DNA of 64,000 nucleotides, taken from contig CDMY01000267.1 in assembly GCA_001179505.1 (NCBI GenBank), forward strand, positions 6,388 to 70,387, in the 5' to 3' direction. Below, piece by piece: positions 1 through 11,321 of this stretch. The position numbers and the translations under genes were made by a program. This DNA is from Vitrella brassicaformis. Taxonomy: Eukaryota; Sar; Vitrellaceae. Each line of letters opens with the position of its first letter. The first letter of the stretch is position 1. The notes beneath the pieces are model-generated. The model saw only the letters and a program-made list of their open reading frames with translations, made no database searches and was not told where the DNA came from.

Positions 1-23
1 GGGGGGGGGGGGGGGGGGGGGGG
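1..23. other. Poly-G run at contig edge
   Basis: The window opens with 23 consecutive G, directly followed by coding sequence of the FBPase gene. The only other comparable homopolymers are the poly-C tracts beside the N gap at 51401-51700. The run is therefore probably a sequencing or assembly end artefact rather than a biological G-tract. Confidence 0.7.
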
Positions 24-791
24 TTACTGGGGTGCAGGTCCATAATTCGCTCATATCCCGTGGAGGCCTTGCCGCCCGCCTGTTCAACGATGAAGCTCAT
101 CGGGGCGGCCTCGTACAGCAAACGCAGCTTCCCATTCTGCACACACATTGATTGAGCGCACGTGTGCGTTGCGTTGCATAGCAGCGACCTTACCTTATTC
201 TTCTTGTCTGCTGGGTAGCCGAAGACGCCGCCGTACCTGCACAGAAGAAGGGACATAACATACTCATGACGTTCCCGCAGACCAGACCATCATCCCCTGC
301 CCTGCCCTCCCCTGCGGCTCACATGAGGGTTCTGTGCACATCGCCGACCATCGAGCCGATGTACCTGCAGAAGAGACGACAGGCAGACAGACAGAGATGG
401 ACGGCTGAGTGGGGTAGAGTGTCTCCCCGTCCCTCCCTCCGTCCCTCCCTCACCGAGCAGAGTACTTGTGCCCGGCGGCGCCTTTGCCTGACCAGTGGGA
501 GCCACAGAGAGGTCGGTGTGTCCTGTACCAGGTTGGGGGATGGCCCACTCACTGACCTTGCTTGACGTCGTCGACATACTGCCGCAGCCCCTCGGGCCAG
601 TCGGGCGAATTGCCTTCATTCATCGAGTAGATCTGCAGTGAGGGCAGACAGACAGACAGACAGACAGACACACAGACAGACAGACACCGACCGATTGGTG
701 GTGGTGTGGGTGTGGGTGTAGGTACCTTACTCACCTTGCCTCTCCTGGGAAGCGTCATGTTTGGGTGAGTCAGCACAAACTCACCTACACA

Positions 792-827
<36 letters not shown>

Positions 828-1433
828 CACACACAGACACACACACACAGACGTGCACCACTTCGCCTGTGTGTGTCTGCGTGCGTCCGTGCGTCCCTAC
901 TCACCGATCTCAGGGTCCAGTGTGAATCCCTGGACGCCATGGCCGAATGTGATGACCATGTGCACTGAGGAGCTGTACATGCAGTACCCCGCAGCAACCA
1001 AATTGTCACCAGGCTGCAGAGTGTTGCCCAGACACTGATTCTGATGTATCAATCGTATCAATCGACACACAGGGAGGGAGAGGGAGGACGAGGCAGGTCG
1101 AGTCGGTCAGTGCAGCTGTGTGCGTGTGTGGATTGCATTGTATTGCGTACCGCCATGAGGTCTCCGTCGAGCTGTTCGGGGAGCATGCACTCTTCTTGTT
1201 CTTTGAAGACCCCGAAGATGGTGCCTGTGGCAATGCCTGCGTCCACATTGCTGCTGCCGTCCAGCGGGTCGAACACCTTCACGCAGACAGACATACACAT
1301 GACCACAGGGAGAGAGATGTGTCAATCAATGCTTTTGAGGTATATGCCTTCTTCTTTCCTACGGTGACGAATTTGCTCATGTATGCCTCCTCGACCAGCA
1401 CGGGGTGAGGCTCCTCCTATCAAAGACACACAG

Positions 1434-1464
<31 letters not shown>

Positions 1465-3034
1465 GACACACAGACACACAGACAGACAGACAGACAGAGT
1501 GGTCCCCCCATGTGTGATGGTCCATCGTTTGTTTAGGTTACCTCAGAAGCAACCACGCCGCAGCGACCGGTGTACTGCAGGGCTCCTGCACCATCACCGC
1601 CACACAATGCCACGCCCAGCCCATCAATCAAACCCCTATGCGTCCGTCCATCGGCCTTTCTGGCATTATGGGTGCCGTGCCGTGGCGTGCCTTGCCTTTG
1701 AGTATGTCATTTGAGAGGACGTCGAGCTTCTTCTGGTCCTCACCCTGCACGTTCACCGCCCCAGCAGCACCTATAGGAAGTATACACAACGCAACGCAAG
1801 GCAACCAACATGAATGCGAGTGGTCGCATGTGTGGATGGGATGGGATGGCGGCAAAGAAAGCATTAGATTCCCCCCCACTACTTAAGTTACCTACCTACT
1901 AGACCAGTAATTCCCGCACTGACCAGACCAACACACATAGAAGGAGGGAGGGACACGCACATCACTCGGGCGAGTGTGTTTCTCTCTCTCTCTCCAACCC
2001 TCCCTCTCCCTCTCCCTCTGTGTGTGTGTGTGTGTGTGTGCGTACCTGCCGACGAGCATGGCAATGGACTTGCAGGCGAGCTGGATGGAACCCATGAGCG
2101 ACTCGAAGTCCTGGTACTCGGGATATAGGCGCGTCTGCTCCAACATGTAACGCGTCAAAGTCATGATCTTTCCTGCAACACAAACAGACAGACACCACAC
2201 ACCCACACAGAGAGAGAGGCAAAAGGGGGATTGGATGACACACACACCGACGCACAATGAATGCACCGCCCGCACCCATGAATACTACGTGTGCAAGCAC
2301 AGACATACGACAGACACATGAGCAGCAAAACTGCACAAAACTGTCTGTGAGTGTGTTGCCTGCGTGCTTGACGCGCGCTTGCACGGCAATGACAGTGTAG
2401 AGGTACAGGCAGACGCCTTCCAAAGAGACCAGACAGACCAGAAGAACAGGGCAGAGCGGAACAGCACAGCGAATGAATATCAGGGAGGGACCACCCGGGT
2501 AGGACTGACTGACTGCCTGCCTGGCTGGCCGCACCGACCATATGCGTAGACACACGTGCACACCCGGTCATCGCTGGGGTGAGGCGACCGACACACGTGC
2601 ACCACCCCCTTGTCACGCTCTATCACACAGACCATGGCACCCAGCCACACAGACAGACCGGCCAGTATACATGACCAGCAGATGCACCCACCGGCAGACC
2701 GCACGCAACACCCAACACACGACACGCATCAGTCAACATACCTACCTGGGTCAGGCCGACTGATGGCCATTCGCAAGCCGCCCGTCTGCCTGCGGCGGCT
2801 GCCGGCCGCTGATGACGAGGCCGATGATGAGGGCCGCAACAGACCTGCACTCACACACAAACAGACACACATCGACACTCCTTCAGTGTACCTGGCCTGT
2901 GTGCGCAAGGAGGGCTTACCGTGTTTGTGCACGCCTGTGGATGGTGGCTGGAAGGCCAAGCAGCAGCAGCATGCCAGCGCGGCGGCCAACAGCAACACAT
3001 CACACAGCACAGATCTCATCACCATCATGACCAT
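23..3034 (-). CDS. FBP: Fructose-1,6-bisphosphatase, plastid-targeted (3' end missing)
   Basis: The enzyme hydrolyses fructose-1,6-bisphosphate to fructose-6-phosphate; in a plastid it serves the Calvin cycle. About a dozen exons run right to left. Recognisable blocks in order are [12 protein letters not shown] and SIAMLVGR (2045-2165), [10 protein letters not shown] (about 1700-1775), GRCGVVASE (about 1541-1591), the metal/phosphate motif [17 protein letters not shown] (about 1220-1280), [14 protein letters not shown] (about 940-1000), [10 protein letters not shown] (about 740-770), [10 protein letters not shown] (about 320-365), [14 protein letters not shown] (about 197-236) and [19 protein letters not shown] (about 55-130). 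The first exon (start at 3034) encodes a hydrophobic signal peptide ending [11 protein letters not shown] Ser-rich transit stretch follows up to GLRMAIS. This F-containing boundary is the bipartite plastid leader of red-lineage complex plastids. The last C-terminal residues lie beyond the contig edge. The gene is divergent from the metacaspase gene. Family assignment is certain; exact exon ends are approximate. Confidence 0.95.
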
Positions 3035-3308
3035 CTTCAGGTTTGCACACGCGGCCCGCCGTACAGCACACACAAACACAGTCTGCCTGCGCCTGCCGGA
3101 ATGCGAAACGAAGCTTGACAAGCTCGCAAAAGCTCGCAGTGGCGAAGGTCTGACGTGATTGTGAAGGTGGGCAAGGTCCCTACACAGTCGTCTGGTCAGC
3201 GTGATTCTCACAGTGTCCTTTGTGCTTGTCCTTGGCGACTGTTTCTCTCGTATTTCAGTCGTCTGTGAGCAGTGACTGTCTTGCGAAAGAGTCGAGTGAT
3301 TGAGGAAG
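3035..3308. promoter_or_regulatory. Bidirectional 5' flank with tandem TGCGAGCTT motif
   Basis: This 274 bp interval separates the divergent FBPase and metacaspase start codons, so it probably drives both. It holds two near-adjacent copies of AAGCTCGCA (reverse of TGCGAGCTT) at 3120-3128 and 3130-3138. The same 9-mer recurs in other divergent 5' flanks of this window (20802, 45307, 50143). No TATA box is visible. Promoter function is inference. Confidence 0.5.
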
Positions 3309-5589
3309 ATGCCGGCACGGCTGCAGGTACGTGTGTGGGACACTTGTGGCTGTGCATCCGCCGAAAACAGGGGTTGCTGGGCTGTCATGACTGTTCTCAC
3401 TGTGGTGTTGCTTGCTGGTCTGGCTGCTCTGTGTCTGTGTCTGTGTCTGTGTCTGCGTGTGCGTGTGTGCTGTGTGTAGGTGACGATCATCGGCGGCCGC
3501 AACCTGGCTGCCAAAGACCTGAGTGAGTGGGGCACTCCACTCCAGACACTGAAAAGCCACGCCACCGAATGGCATGACACAAGTGTGTGGTCTTATGTGC
3601 GTCAGGTGGCACGTCGGACCCCTATGTCAAGCTGAAATGGTCCGGACAGGAATACAAGACCGATAAGGTGGGTGCGAAGGACAGACAGACAGACAGAGAC
3701 AGACACTCGTGTATGTCATTGATCGATTGAGTGGTGGGTGTGTGACCCCTGTCCTGTGCAGGTCAAGAAGCCACCGCAAAAGCCGCACAGTGCCTCTGCG
3801 TGTTGTGCGCCTTTTCGGATGTGTGGTCTTGGTGGTGCTCGTATCATGCATCATCAGGTCAAGAAGTCCCTGAACCCTTCATGGAACGAATCCTTTCTGC
3901 TCAACTGGGAGGTACGTTTGTTCGTTTGGCCGAGCGCACACCCACACCCACACACACACACACACACACACAGAGACAGAGAGAGAGAGACAGATAGAGT
4001 GCTCATGCATCGACCACAACTGGGCCTGGTGTGTGTGTGTGCAGCCGACCGCACAGAACCCGCCTTTGACTTTTGAAGTAAGCGGACGAGATGAGGCACG
4101 AATGTGACTCACGCACGGCACGTGTGATGCGACCAATGCACTCATCCATTCTCACACAAATAAATAGGTGTATGATTGGGACCGTTTCTCAAAGGATGAC
4201 TTCATGGGTACATCCACACGTCCACACATCCATCCATCCACCTGTCGACATGCAATGCAATGCAATGCAATGCAATGCAATGCATGTCCGTCCGTCCGTC
4301 CGTCTGTGTGTGTGCACTGCAGGTAGTGTGGCGCTGCAAATGCCGCCCAACATGCAAATCGGCGGGGCCCCGATGGAAGGTAAGGAAGGTATCTACACAC
4401 ACACATACGACAATCCCCAACCACACCCCGTGTGTATGTCTATGTCTGTGTGTGTCCGCGCATCCCATCCATGATATGATGCAAACAACCAGGCTGGTAT
4501 GACCTCCAGAACGGAGGCAAAGGTCAGATCGGCCTCAAGTTTCAGCTGTTCCCCGGCCATGGCGGCCAGCAGCAGCAGGGGGGCAGCAGGCCATATCAGG
4601 CGCAGCAGATCGTCACCATCAACGGCCCGCCGATGCAGCAAATGGGTGGCGGTGGGGGGTTCCCCTCTTACCCTGCACAAGTAAGTATGCACTCACTCCT
4701 GCACCCTGAAGACCGACCGACGAGCACCAAATGTGTGTGCGTGTGTGTGTGTGTATGTGTGCGTGTGCAGCAGCCGTCTTACCCAGCACAGCAGCAGCAG
4801 CAGCCCCCTCTTGGGGGAGGGGCCTACCCACAGGTAAATGAATAACCCACCCCAACCGCCTTGTGCGCACACACAGACAGACAGATAGACAGACAGACGT
4901 GCATCGCTCGCATCGTGTGTGTGTGCGTCGGTGGCTACATGCCATGGCCTGCCATGCAGCTGGGACCGCCCCCGTCGTACACCAACGCCCCGCCGGCGTA
5001 CAGCCAAAGTCCACCCCCACCTGCATACGCAGGAGGTACCGTAACACACACACTGCCCATTGACTGATGGATTGACTGATGGATCGACGCAGCTATTGTC
5101 TCTCTCTCTGTCTCTCTGTCTCTCTGTGTTTGTGTGCAGGTGGTGGTGGCGGTGGCGGTGGGCGCGGCAACACTGTTCAGGAGATCATGAGCATCCTGCC
5201 ACACGTCAACAGACAGCAGGTTGAGTCGGCTCTGCAGCGGCACAACGGCAACAAGGACGCCGCTGTCGACGAGCTCCTCGGTGCGTACAGCACACAATGC
5301 GTCCTGTGTCCCCACACACATGTCCCTCGTTTTTCTCTCAGGTGGTGGTGGGGGGCAGCAGCCAAAGAAGGTCGAGCCTAACCCAAGGTACGATGGCCAT
5401 GCGAGCTTGTCTTCAGTTGCAGATCTCTGAGCTAACCTCTCCTTTTGAGATGGGCTGGCTGTGCAGGTATCTGAAGGACATCAAAGAGATCCTGCCACAC
5501 TGCAGCTACGAAGACATCGCCAAGGCACTCGTCAAATGGGTACGCACGTCGTCGGTGCACTCACCCGCCACTTCTGCCTGTCACGTGCA

Positions 5590-5620
<31 letters not shown>

Positions 5621-7858
5621 CTGACAGGATAACGACAAAGAGAAGGCTTTGGACGAGTTGATCAAGCAGCAGATCACCGTGGCGGCAGACCAGTCTCCCC
5701 ACCACAGCCAGCAGCAGTCCTACCACCCCACACAGGGCACCCAGAGCCACCCCTACCAGAGCTGGTACAGCGTGCAGCAGCAGGGCACCTCACAGCAGCA
5801 GACACACCCCTTCACACACCCTGGTACCTCCCTCCCTCCACACACACACACACACGCCACCCCTCACACACACATCTCATCTGCCTGTGGGTGTTGTTGG
5901 TTTGCAGGTGTGACGCAAGCGTCGTCGATCGGCGGCGCACCCACCCAGCCCACGGGCCGCAAGAAGGCCCTGCTGATCGGCATCAACTACACGGGCACGA
6001 GAGCTGAGCTGAGGGGTTGCATCAATGACGTCCGCAACATGCGCCGCGTGCTGACGGGCATATACGGGTTCCCCGACACACCCGAGACTATGGTAGGGAC
6101 TGTCTGTGGACACAATGTGCACACAGGGCAGTGCACACACGAATGTGGGCATGGATGTGTGTGTGTGTGTGTGTGTGTCTGTGTGTGTGCAGGTGGTGCT
6201 GACTGACGATTCCAATGACAGAAGATTCCTGCCCACACGCGCGTAAACCAAGACACACACACAACACACACAACACACACCCAGATGAGATGGCCACACA
6301 AGCACACACATACACGGCTGTGGATGGATGGATGGATGGATGCAGCAACATCCTGACGGCGTGTCGCTGGCTGGCCCTCAACGCACAGCCGGGCGACGCT
6401 CTGTTCTTCCACTTCTCTGGTGCACATCCACACGCACACACACACGCTGGGCGCACAGACACCTGTGTGGTGTGCATGGTGTGTGTAGGTCATGGCGCGC
6501 AGCAGGTGGACCCCTCTGGCAGAGAGGAGGACGGAATGGGTACGCGCACCCAACGCCAGCACTCACACAAAGCCAAAGCCAAAGCAGCAGTGGGTGTCAA
6601 TGTGTGTGTAGATGAGACCATCCTCCCAATGGACTACCAGCGGGCCGGGCAGATTGTCGACGGTCAATGGACATCCTCCCAGCCCAACTCACCCAGCTCC
6701 CCCTCTCTCTCTTGATGTCTGTGTGCACTGCAGATGAGCTGCATAATCTGATAGTGCATCCGCTGCCGAGCGGGTGTCGCCTCACGGCCGTCATGGACTG
6801 CTGCCACTCGGGAACCGGTAAGTACAATGCAATGACTGACATTTTCCCGAGTCAGTCGCCATCCATCCGTTTGTGTGTGTGGTGTGATGTGATTGACAGG
6901 TTTGGATCTGCCGTACACGTGGGAGCCGCGCCGTGGCGGCTGGGTGGAGGACGACAATCCCTCACACACCATGGGCGACGTGCAGCTGTTCTCGGGGTGT
7001 GAGGACGCCCAGACCAGTGCTGGTAGGGAGGGACATCTCCCTCACACACATCCAGACAGGCGTGGATGCAGTTGCGTGGGTGTGCGCACAGATGCGGGCG
7101 GGACTCTGTTTGCCCCCCATGCTGCTGGTAAGGGCATTCATCCCACAGACAGACAGACAGACAGACACGCCTCATGTGCTTGTGTCTGTGTGGATTGCAT
7201 GCAGGTGGCGCCATGACGAGTGCGTTCATCGCGGCCCTGACACAGAACCCCTTCGGCCACACCTACCCTTCGCTGCTGCAGGTAACACGGCACACACAAC
7301 ACACATGCCGCACCCAGATGTGCATATGGATCCATCCATATGCGTCTGTGCAGGCGCTGCACACGAACCTGCGGCACCGGGGCTTCCAGCAACGCCCACA
7401 ACTCACCAGCACACAGGTATCTCTCTCTGTCTGTCTGTCTGCCTGTGAGGGCAGCGCGTCGCGTACACCCACCCTCACCTCACGTGTGCGCAATGGACCG
7501 AATGGATGTCGTGTGTGCTGTGCAATGTCTGTCTGTCTGTCTGTCTGTCTGCAGCGTTTCCAGTTCCAGCGTGCGTTTGACTTCACGTCGTCGGTGCCCA
7601 ACTCCAACCAGTACATCGGCAGGTACACACCACACACAGATACACACACCCAGTGGCCACACACCCACAGCCACACCCATTCTCCCATCGGTCCATCCCA
7701 TGTGTGTGTGCAGGGTGACCCGTAAGAGGAAGAAGCCCAAGCGCCCATTGATGGGTATGGGCGGCCAGGGGGGTATGGGCGGCGTCGGCAACATGGCCTT
7801 GGGCGCACTGGGCGGCTTTATGGTGGGAAACATGCTGGGCGACCTGCTCTTCGACTGA
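3309..7858 (+). CDS. C2 - tandem CUE-like - type I metacaspase fusion protein
   Basis: A Cys protease of the caspase/metacaspase fold with an N-terminal membrane-binding module. The start MPARLQ leads directly into a C2 domain ([53 protein letters not shown]; exons 3309-4640). A P/Q/Y/G-rich linker follows (to about 5140). Then come two helical CUE/UBA-like ubiquitin-binding repeats, one with [18 protein letters not shown] (about 5160-5282) and one with [18 protein letters not shown] (about 5468-5670). After a second Q/H-rich linker the peptidase begins at [15 protein letters not shown] (about 5960). The catalytic His is in FHFSGHGAQQ (split by an intron, about 6410-6500) and the catalytic Cys is in [14 protein letters not shown] (about 6795-6915). 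A basic stretch, [11 protein letters not shown], and a Gly/Met-rich tail end the protein. All domains are joined by in-frame exons with no stop. C2-bearing metacaspases are known in apicomplexans; I do not know the CUE pair from that family. The Ca2+ and ubiquitin-binding roles are inferred from domain type. Confidence 0.9.
4251..4284. repeat. (TGCAA)n pentanucleotide microsatellite
   Basis: Six perfect TGCAA units followed by TGCA lie in an intron of the C2-metacaspase gene. It stands out because the other simple repeats in the window are di- or tetranucleotides. Confidence 0.95.
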
Positions 7859-8284
7859 CTGACTGACCATCGGTGGAGACAGCCACCAACCAACCAACCA
7901 AGACACAAGCGCCTGTGTCGTGTCGACCATATTGTTTGCGTCAAGGGCGAGTGAGTCTGTCTGGGGGATATCGATCGATGTGGGTGTGGTGTGGGCGGAA
8001 AGTGGTGAGGGTCTGTAAAGGTCGATGGTGTCTGTCGATGGTGCTGCCATGGCGTGAGGTCGCTTCTTTGTATGTCAGGGCGTGGCGTGATTGGTGTGCA
8101 CTGCACGTGGCGTGGTTGGTGCAGTCACTGCACGAGAGAGAGGGGGACTGACTGACGAATTGAATGTGTGTGTATGATCGATGGCATGATGGCATGATGG
8201 CATGTCTCTCTTTTTGCCCCTTTCCTTTGCTCGTACGTTTTGGAAGCACACAAACCCAACGGTCGGTCGACAACGATCATTCAT
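7859..8284. other. 3' flank of the metacaspase gene
   Basis: No supported gene. The stretch holds short GACT, CCAA and GATGGCAT reiterations and is presumably 3' UTR and spacer before the dispersed repeat copy that begins near 8285. Confidence 0.5.
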
Positions 8285-8792
8285 GAGACGGTGTGGCTGT
8301 TATTGTGCAGACTGACTGACTCAGGAGGGGGGAATTTGATTGATGTGATTGATTCCAATGACTCCTGCCGGGTGTGGGTGCGCACAGCGGACCAGGCGGA
8401 CTTGCACATGTGCAGCAAATGAGGGGAAGGCGCACACGGCGTGCACACAAGGGATGGACATGTGGATGTGTTGACGGGTGGACAGCTCGATTGTCAGCGA
8501 TGGACACTTTGTTGCTTCTCACCAGTGAATGAATGTGTCCATCCATCCATCCATCGTCTGTCGGTCGGTCGGTCGGTCGGTCGGTCGCTCGCTCAGCCAG
8601 CGGCCATCCATCTCTCTGCTCCACAGAACCTCTCTGACGGCACACACATCTCAACAGTGTCTCCGCTCACGGCCGCACGGCCATCTACGCATGTCTATCT
8701 GTCTAGAACTACAGCCGTCACTCGCTTGTGTCCGCCATGGACAGAAAAAAAAGATACACACCAGTTGCCAACTGCCTCTCAGTCGTCGATCA
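8285..8792 (+). mobile_element. Dispersed TIR-element copy 1, right terminus missing
   Basis: It aligns by eye with copies at 11930-12545 and 19005-19840. Shared blocks are the left terminus (GGCTGTTATTGTGCAGACTG), TGATTGATTCCAATG, CTTCTCACCAGTGAATGAATG, CCAGCGGCCATCCATCTCTC, TCCGCTCACGGCCGCACGGC and the CAACTGCCTCTCAGTC block near the right end. The right terminal repeat is absent. The last 200 bp (from about 8590) are part of a palindrome and recur inverted at 10752-10975. It encodes nothing recognisable. Confidence 0.7.
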
Positions 8793-9595
8793 TCATATGT
8801 ATGTGTACTGCCCCCCCGGCATCAGAAGACGATGATAGCGCACAGACGATGCACGGCCATAAGTGTCAATGAGTGGCACTGTATCGGAGCCCTCGTCGTT
8901 CATGTCGCCCCTCCTCCTGTAGGGCTTCGATGGAGGTGAGGGAGGCATGGCGCGGGTCTGCATGGGCTCCTCCACATACACACACCCAGTTAACCACGGC
9001 GGTGGCGTATCAACTTGGTCGCTTCGGCGTGACTGCGTGAGCTTCTCAGCAGCGTCCCGTTCCTCGAGGAGTTGCTGCCGTTGTTGTCCTAGGACATTCA
9101 AACATACACCCATTGCCTTGCGTGTCAGTCAGTGACTTCACTCACTGTTGAATTCCAACCGGTCCTCTAGCTTCCGCAAGAAGATCTCCCATTCTGACGG
9201 ACACAAAAGACATACATACATACACACACACGAATGAGTCTCCCACACGAGGGAGTGACTGACTGACTGACTGACCTTCCTGGCTGGCAGGCCTGGCGTG
9301 CCTCCTAAAGTAGTTGAAGAAGGCATCGTCATTGCCTTCAGCAAGCCGACGGACCAACGCCTGATAGTAGTCCTGACGGGTGGAACACAGCACGCCCACG
9401 CCATGTAGCCAGGACGAGTGTTTGTGTGTGTAAGAGCTTCCTCACCGTTGCGGTTCCTTCCAGCTTTCTGTCGAAGAGGTAGTTGTTGTGCCCCAGGAGT
9501 TCGAGCCTAGGCACACCCCGCTGCCTCACCAGCTCGAACATCTTCTTGTCCATACGCAAAACATCCTCATTGGTCACAACGACGTTGTTTCCCAT
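8793..9595 (-). CDS. MGN-family protein copy A (unknown function)
   Basis: Not recognised. Four exons can be placed precisely: 9595-9446, 9372-9276, 9193-9146 and 9088-8793, giving 196 residues. The N terminus is MGNNVVVTNEDVLRMDKKMF, with Gly2 as a possible myristoylation site (the residue-6 Ser/Thr preference is not met). A central helical part holds DYYQALVRRLAEGNDDAFF and EWEIFLRKLED. Next comes a charged, Q/E-rich coiled-coil-like stretch, then a Pro-rich tail with AMPPSPPSKPYRRRGDM. It is a paralogue of the gene at 9882-10749, transcribed head to head. The two differ mainly in the tail: here the last exon runs through the site of intron 4 of copy B, and the reading frame continues 20 residues past the point where copy B stops. 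The intact frame and shared exon structure argue that both are real genes. Confidence 0.7.
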
Positions 9596-9881
9596 CTTCG
9601 AGAGCCTCAGGGGCGAGCTCAAGGAAAGGCACGAGTAGCGGCAGTCCGGAAGAAGCTCGATTCATCACAGAGTAGCAACTCGATTTCGCTGTTGGAGAAG
9701 GGCGTGCACATCATATCCATAGACAAATGCCTTGCTGTAGGCTCCCCCTCGCTGGATTTGCTGCTGCTCTGTGCAGGATCTTTGGGATAGGCTCGTACGC
9801 CATCATCTCTTTGGGGAGCGGTTTCACGGAACGTCTGGTGTGGCCCGAAAGCCTTCCTTTTCGTCGCTTTAGGGATGCACG
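9596..9881. promoter_or_regulatory. Shared 5' spacer at the palindrome centre
   Basis: 286 bp separate the two head-to-head start codons. The spacer is not symmetrical, so the two copies may have different cis elements. It contains GAGCGGTTTCACGG at 9816-9829, a 14-mer that is identical at 20776-20789 in another 5' flank. Promoter role is inferred from position. Confidence 0.45.
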
Positions 9882-10749
9882 ATGGGAAACGCCGTCATTG
9901 TGACCAATGAGGATATTGGGCGTGTGGATAAGAAGATGTTCGACCTGGGGAGGCAGCGGGGTGTGCCTGAGCTCGAACTCCTGGGGCACCACCACTACCT
10001 CTTCGCTAGAGCGGTGAAAGGAACCGCAATGGTGAGGAAGCTCTCACACGGAACAAACACTCGTTCTGACGGGCATGGTGTGCGGTCACCGTGCGGCGTT
10101 GTGTGTTCCACCCGTCAGGACTACTATGCGGCGTTGGTCCGTCGGCTTGCTGAAGGCAATGACGATGCCTTCTTCAGCTACTTCAGGAGGCACGCCAGGC
10201 CTGCCAGCCAGGAAGGTCAGTCAGTTAGTCACTCCCTCGGGTCTGACACTCAATTCGTGTGTGTGTGTGTATGTCTTTTGTGTCCGTCAGAATGGGAGAT
10301 CTTCTTGAGGAAGCTAGAGGACGAGCGGAATCTCATCAGTGAGTGAAAGCACTGCACTGACTGACGCGCAAGGCAATGGGTGTATGTTTGAATGTCGTAG
10401 TTCGACGACAGCAGCAACACAAGGAGGAACACGCCGCTGCTCAGAAGCTCATGCAGTCACGCCGAAGCGACCAACTTGATGCGCCACCGCCAGGTGAATT
10501 GACAAGCGATAGACAGACAGACAAGTGCGCCTTGCTGGTTTGCCCGGCGCGAGCTGACCACTTCCCCTGCGTGTCTGTATGGTTTCTTCTCTCTCAGGCC
10601 AGCAGGCGCAGTCTGCCAGGTGTGTGTACATGGAGGAGCCCATGCACAGCCGCGCCATGCCTCCCTCACCTCCATCGAAGCCCTATAGGAGGAAGGGCGA
10701 CATGGCCGACGAGGGGTCTGATAGAGTGCCACTCATCGGCACTCGATGA
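9882..10749 (+). CDS. MGN-family protein copy B (unknown function)
   Basis: Five exons with consistent phases are 9882-10031, 10119-10215, 10291-10338, 10401-10493 and 10598-10749 (179 residues). The protein begins MGNAVIVTNEDIGRVDKKMF, then has DYYAALVRRLAEGNDDAFF, EWEIFLRKLEDERN, a Q/H/E-rich helical segment with AAAQKLMQSRRSDQLD and a tail AMPPSPPSKPYRRKGDM ending PLIGTR. It matches copy A almost block for block. The differences are mostly conservative substitutions, suggesting the protein is under constraint. No TM segment or known domain is visible. An N-terminal Gly2 could permit myristoylation, and the basic and Pro-rich tail could mediate membrane or protein contacts; both are guesses. 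Confidence 0.75.
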
Positions 10750-10751
10750 TC

Positions 10752-10975
10752 GACGACTGAGGGGCAGTTGGCAGCTAGCTGGTGTGTATCTTTTTTTCTA
10801 TCCATGGGGACACAATCGAGTGACGGCTGTAGTTCTAGACAGATAGACATGCGTAGATGGCGTCGTGGCGTGCGGCCGTGAGCGGAGACAACGTTGGTAT
10901 GTGAGCCGTGATAGAGGTGGTGTGGAGCAGAGAGATGGATGGCTGTTGGCTGAGCAAGTGCAGCAGCTGCCATGC
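10752..10975 (-). mobile_element. Dispersed TIR-element fragment (copy 2, inverted)
   Basis: This is the reverse complement of 8590-8792, including the CCATCCATCTCTCTGCTCCA block and the TACAGCCGTCACTCG block. It lies immediately 3' of MGN copy B, as copy 1 lies 3' of MGN copy A. The element fragment was evidently duplicated together with the gene. Confidence 0.7.
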
Positions 10976-11321
10976 ACAAGATGGAAGAGATGCACATGCA
11001 GTCAGGCAGTTCTGTTGCGTATGTGTGTGGGGGGCAGTATGAGGGCTCGAGAGACTCGAGAACGGCGTCAAATACTGTGAGTCACAAACAGAAGACCCAC
11101 TCACACAAACGCACTTATATCCCTGTATGGACTCTTTGTATGCGCTTTTCGGTCAGTGAAAGATACGGCGGCTGTGTCGGTGGAAATGTGACTGTACCAG
11201 GAGATCACGACGCCCACGTTGACGGCTTTGGTGAGGATTTCTGTGCTGTGCCTGCTGTCAAAAGTGCTTGTATTTCTTGTCCCTGCCGATTTTCGGGTTG
11301 AGATAATCTTTTTTCACCAAG

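Larger units (their letters stand above)
8595..10968. repeat. Large palindrome (inverted repeat with about 1 kb arms)
   Basis: The left arm (about 8595-9595) and right arm (about 9882-10968) are inverted copies, separated by a 286 bp non-symmetrical spacer. Each arm carries one copy of the MGN gene family and, at its outer end, the right part of the dispersed repeat. Exon lengths 150, 97 and 48 nt are identical in both arms. The left arm has about 60 bp of extra sequence near 8795-8860 and lacks one intron present in the right arm. The order of blocks is otherwise colinear. Confidence 0.85.

Noticed and set aside
785-1009. ORFs rich in Cys-Val or His-Thr repeats here and at many other places
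   Set aside because: They are translations of (TG)n or (CA)n microsatellites in introns and have no other content.
9711-9995. Minus-strand ORF overlapping the MGN copy B start
   Set aside because: Partly antisense of copy B exon 1 and absent as a conserved frame in copy A.
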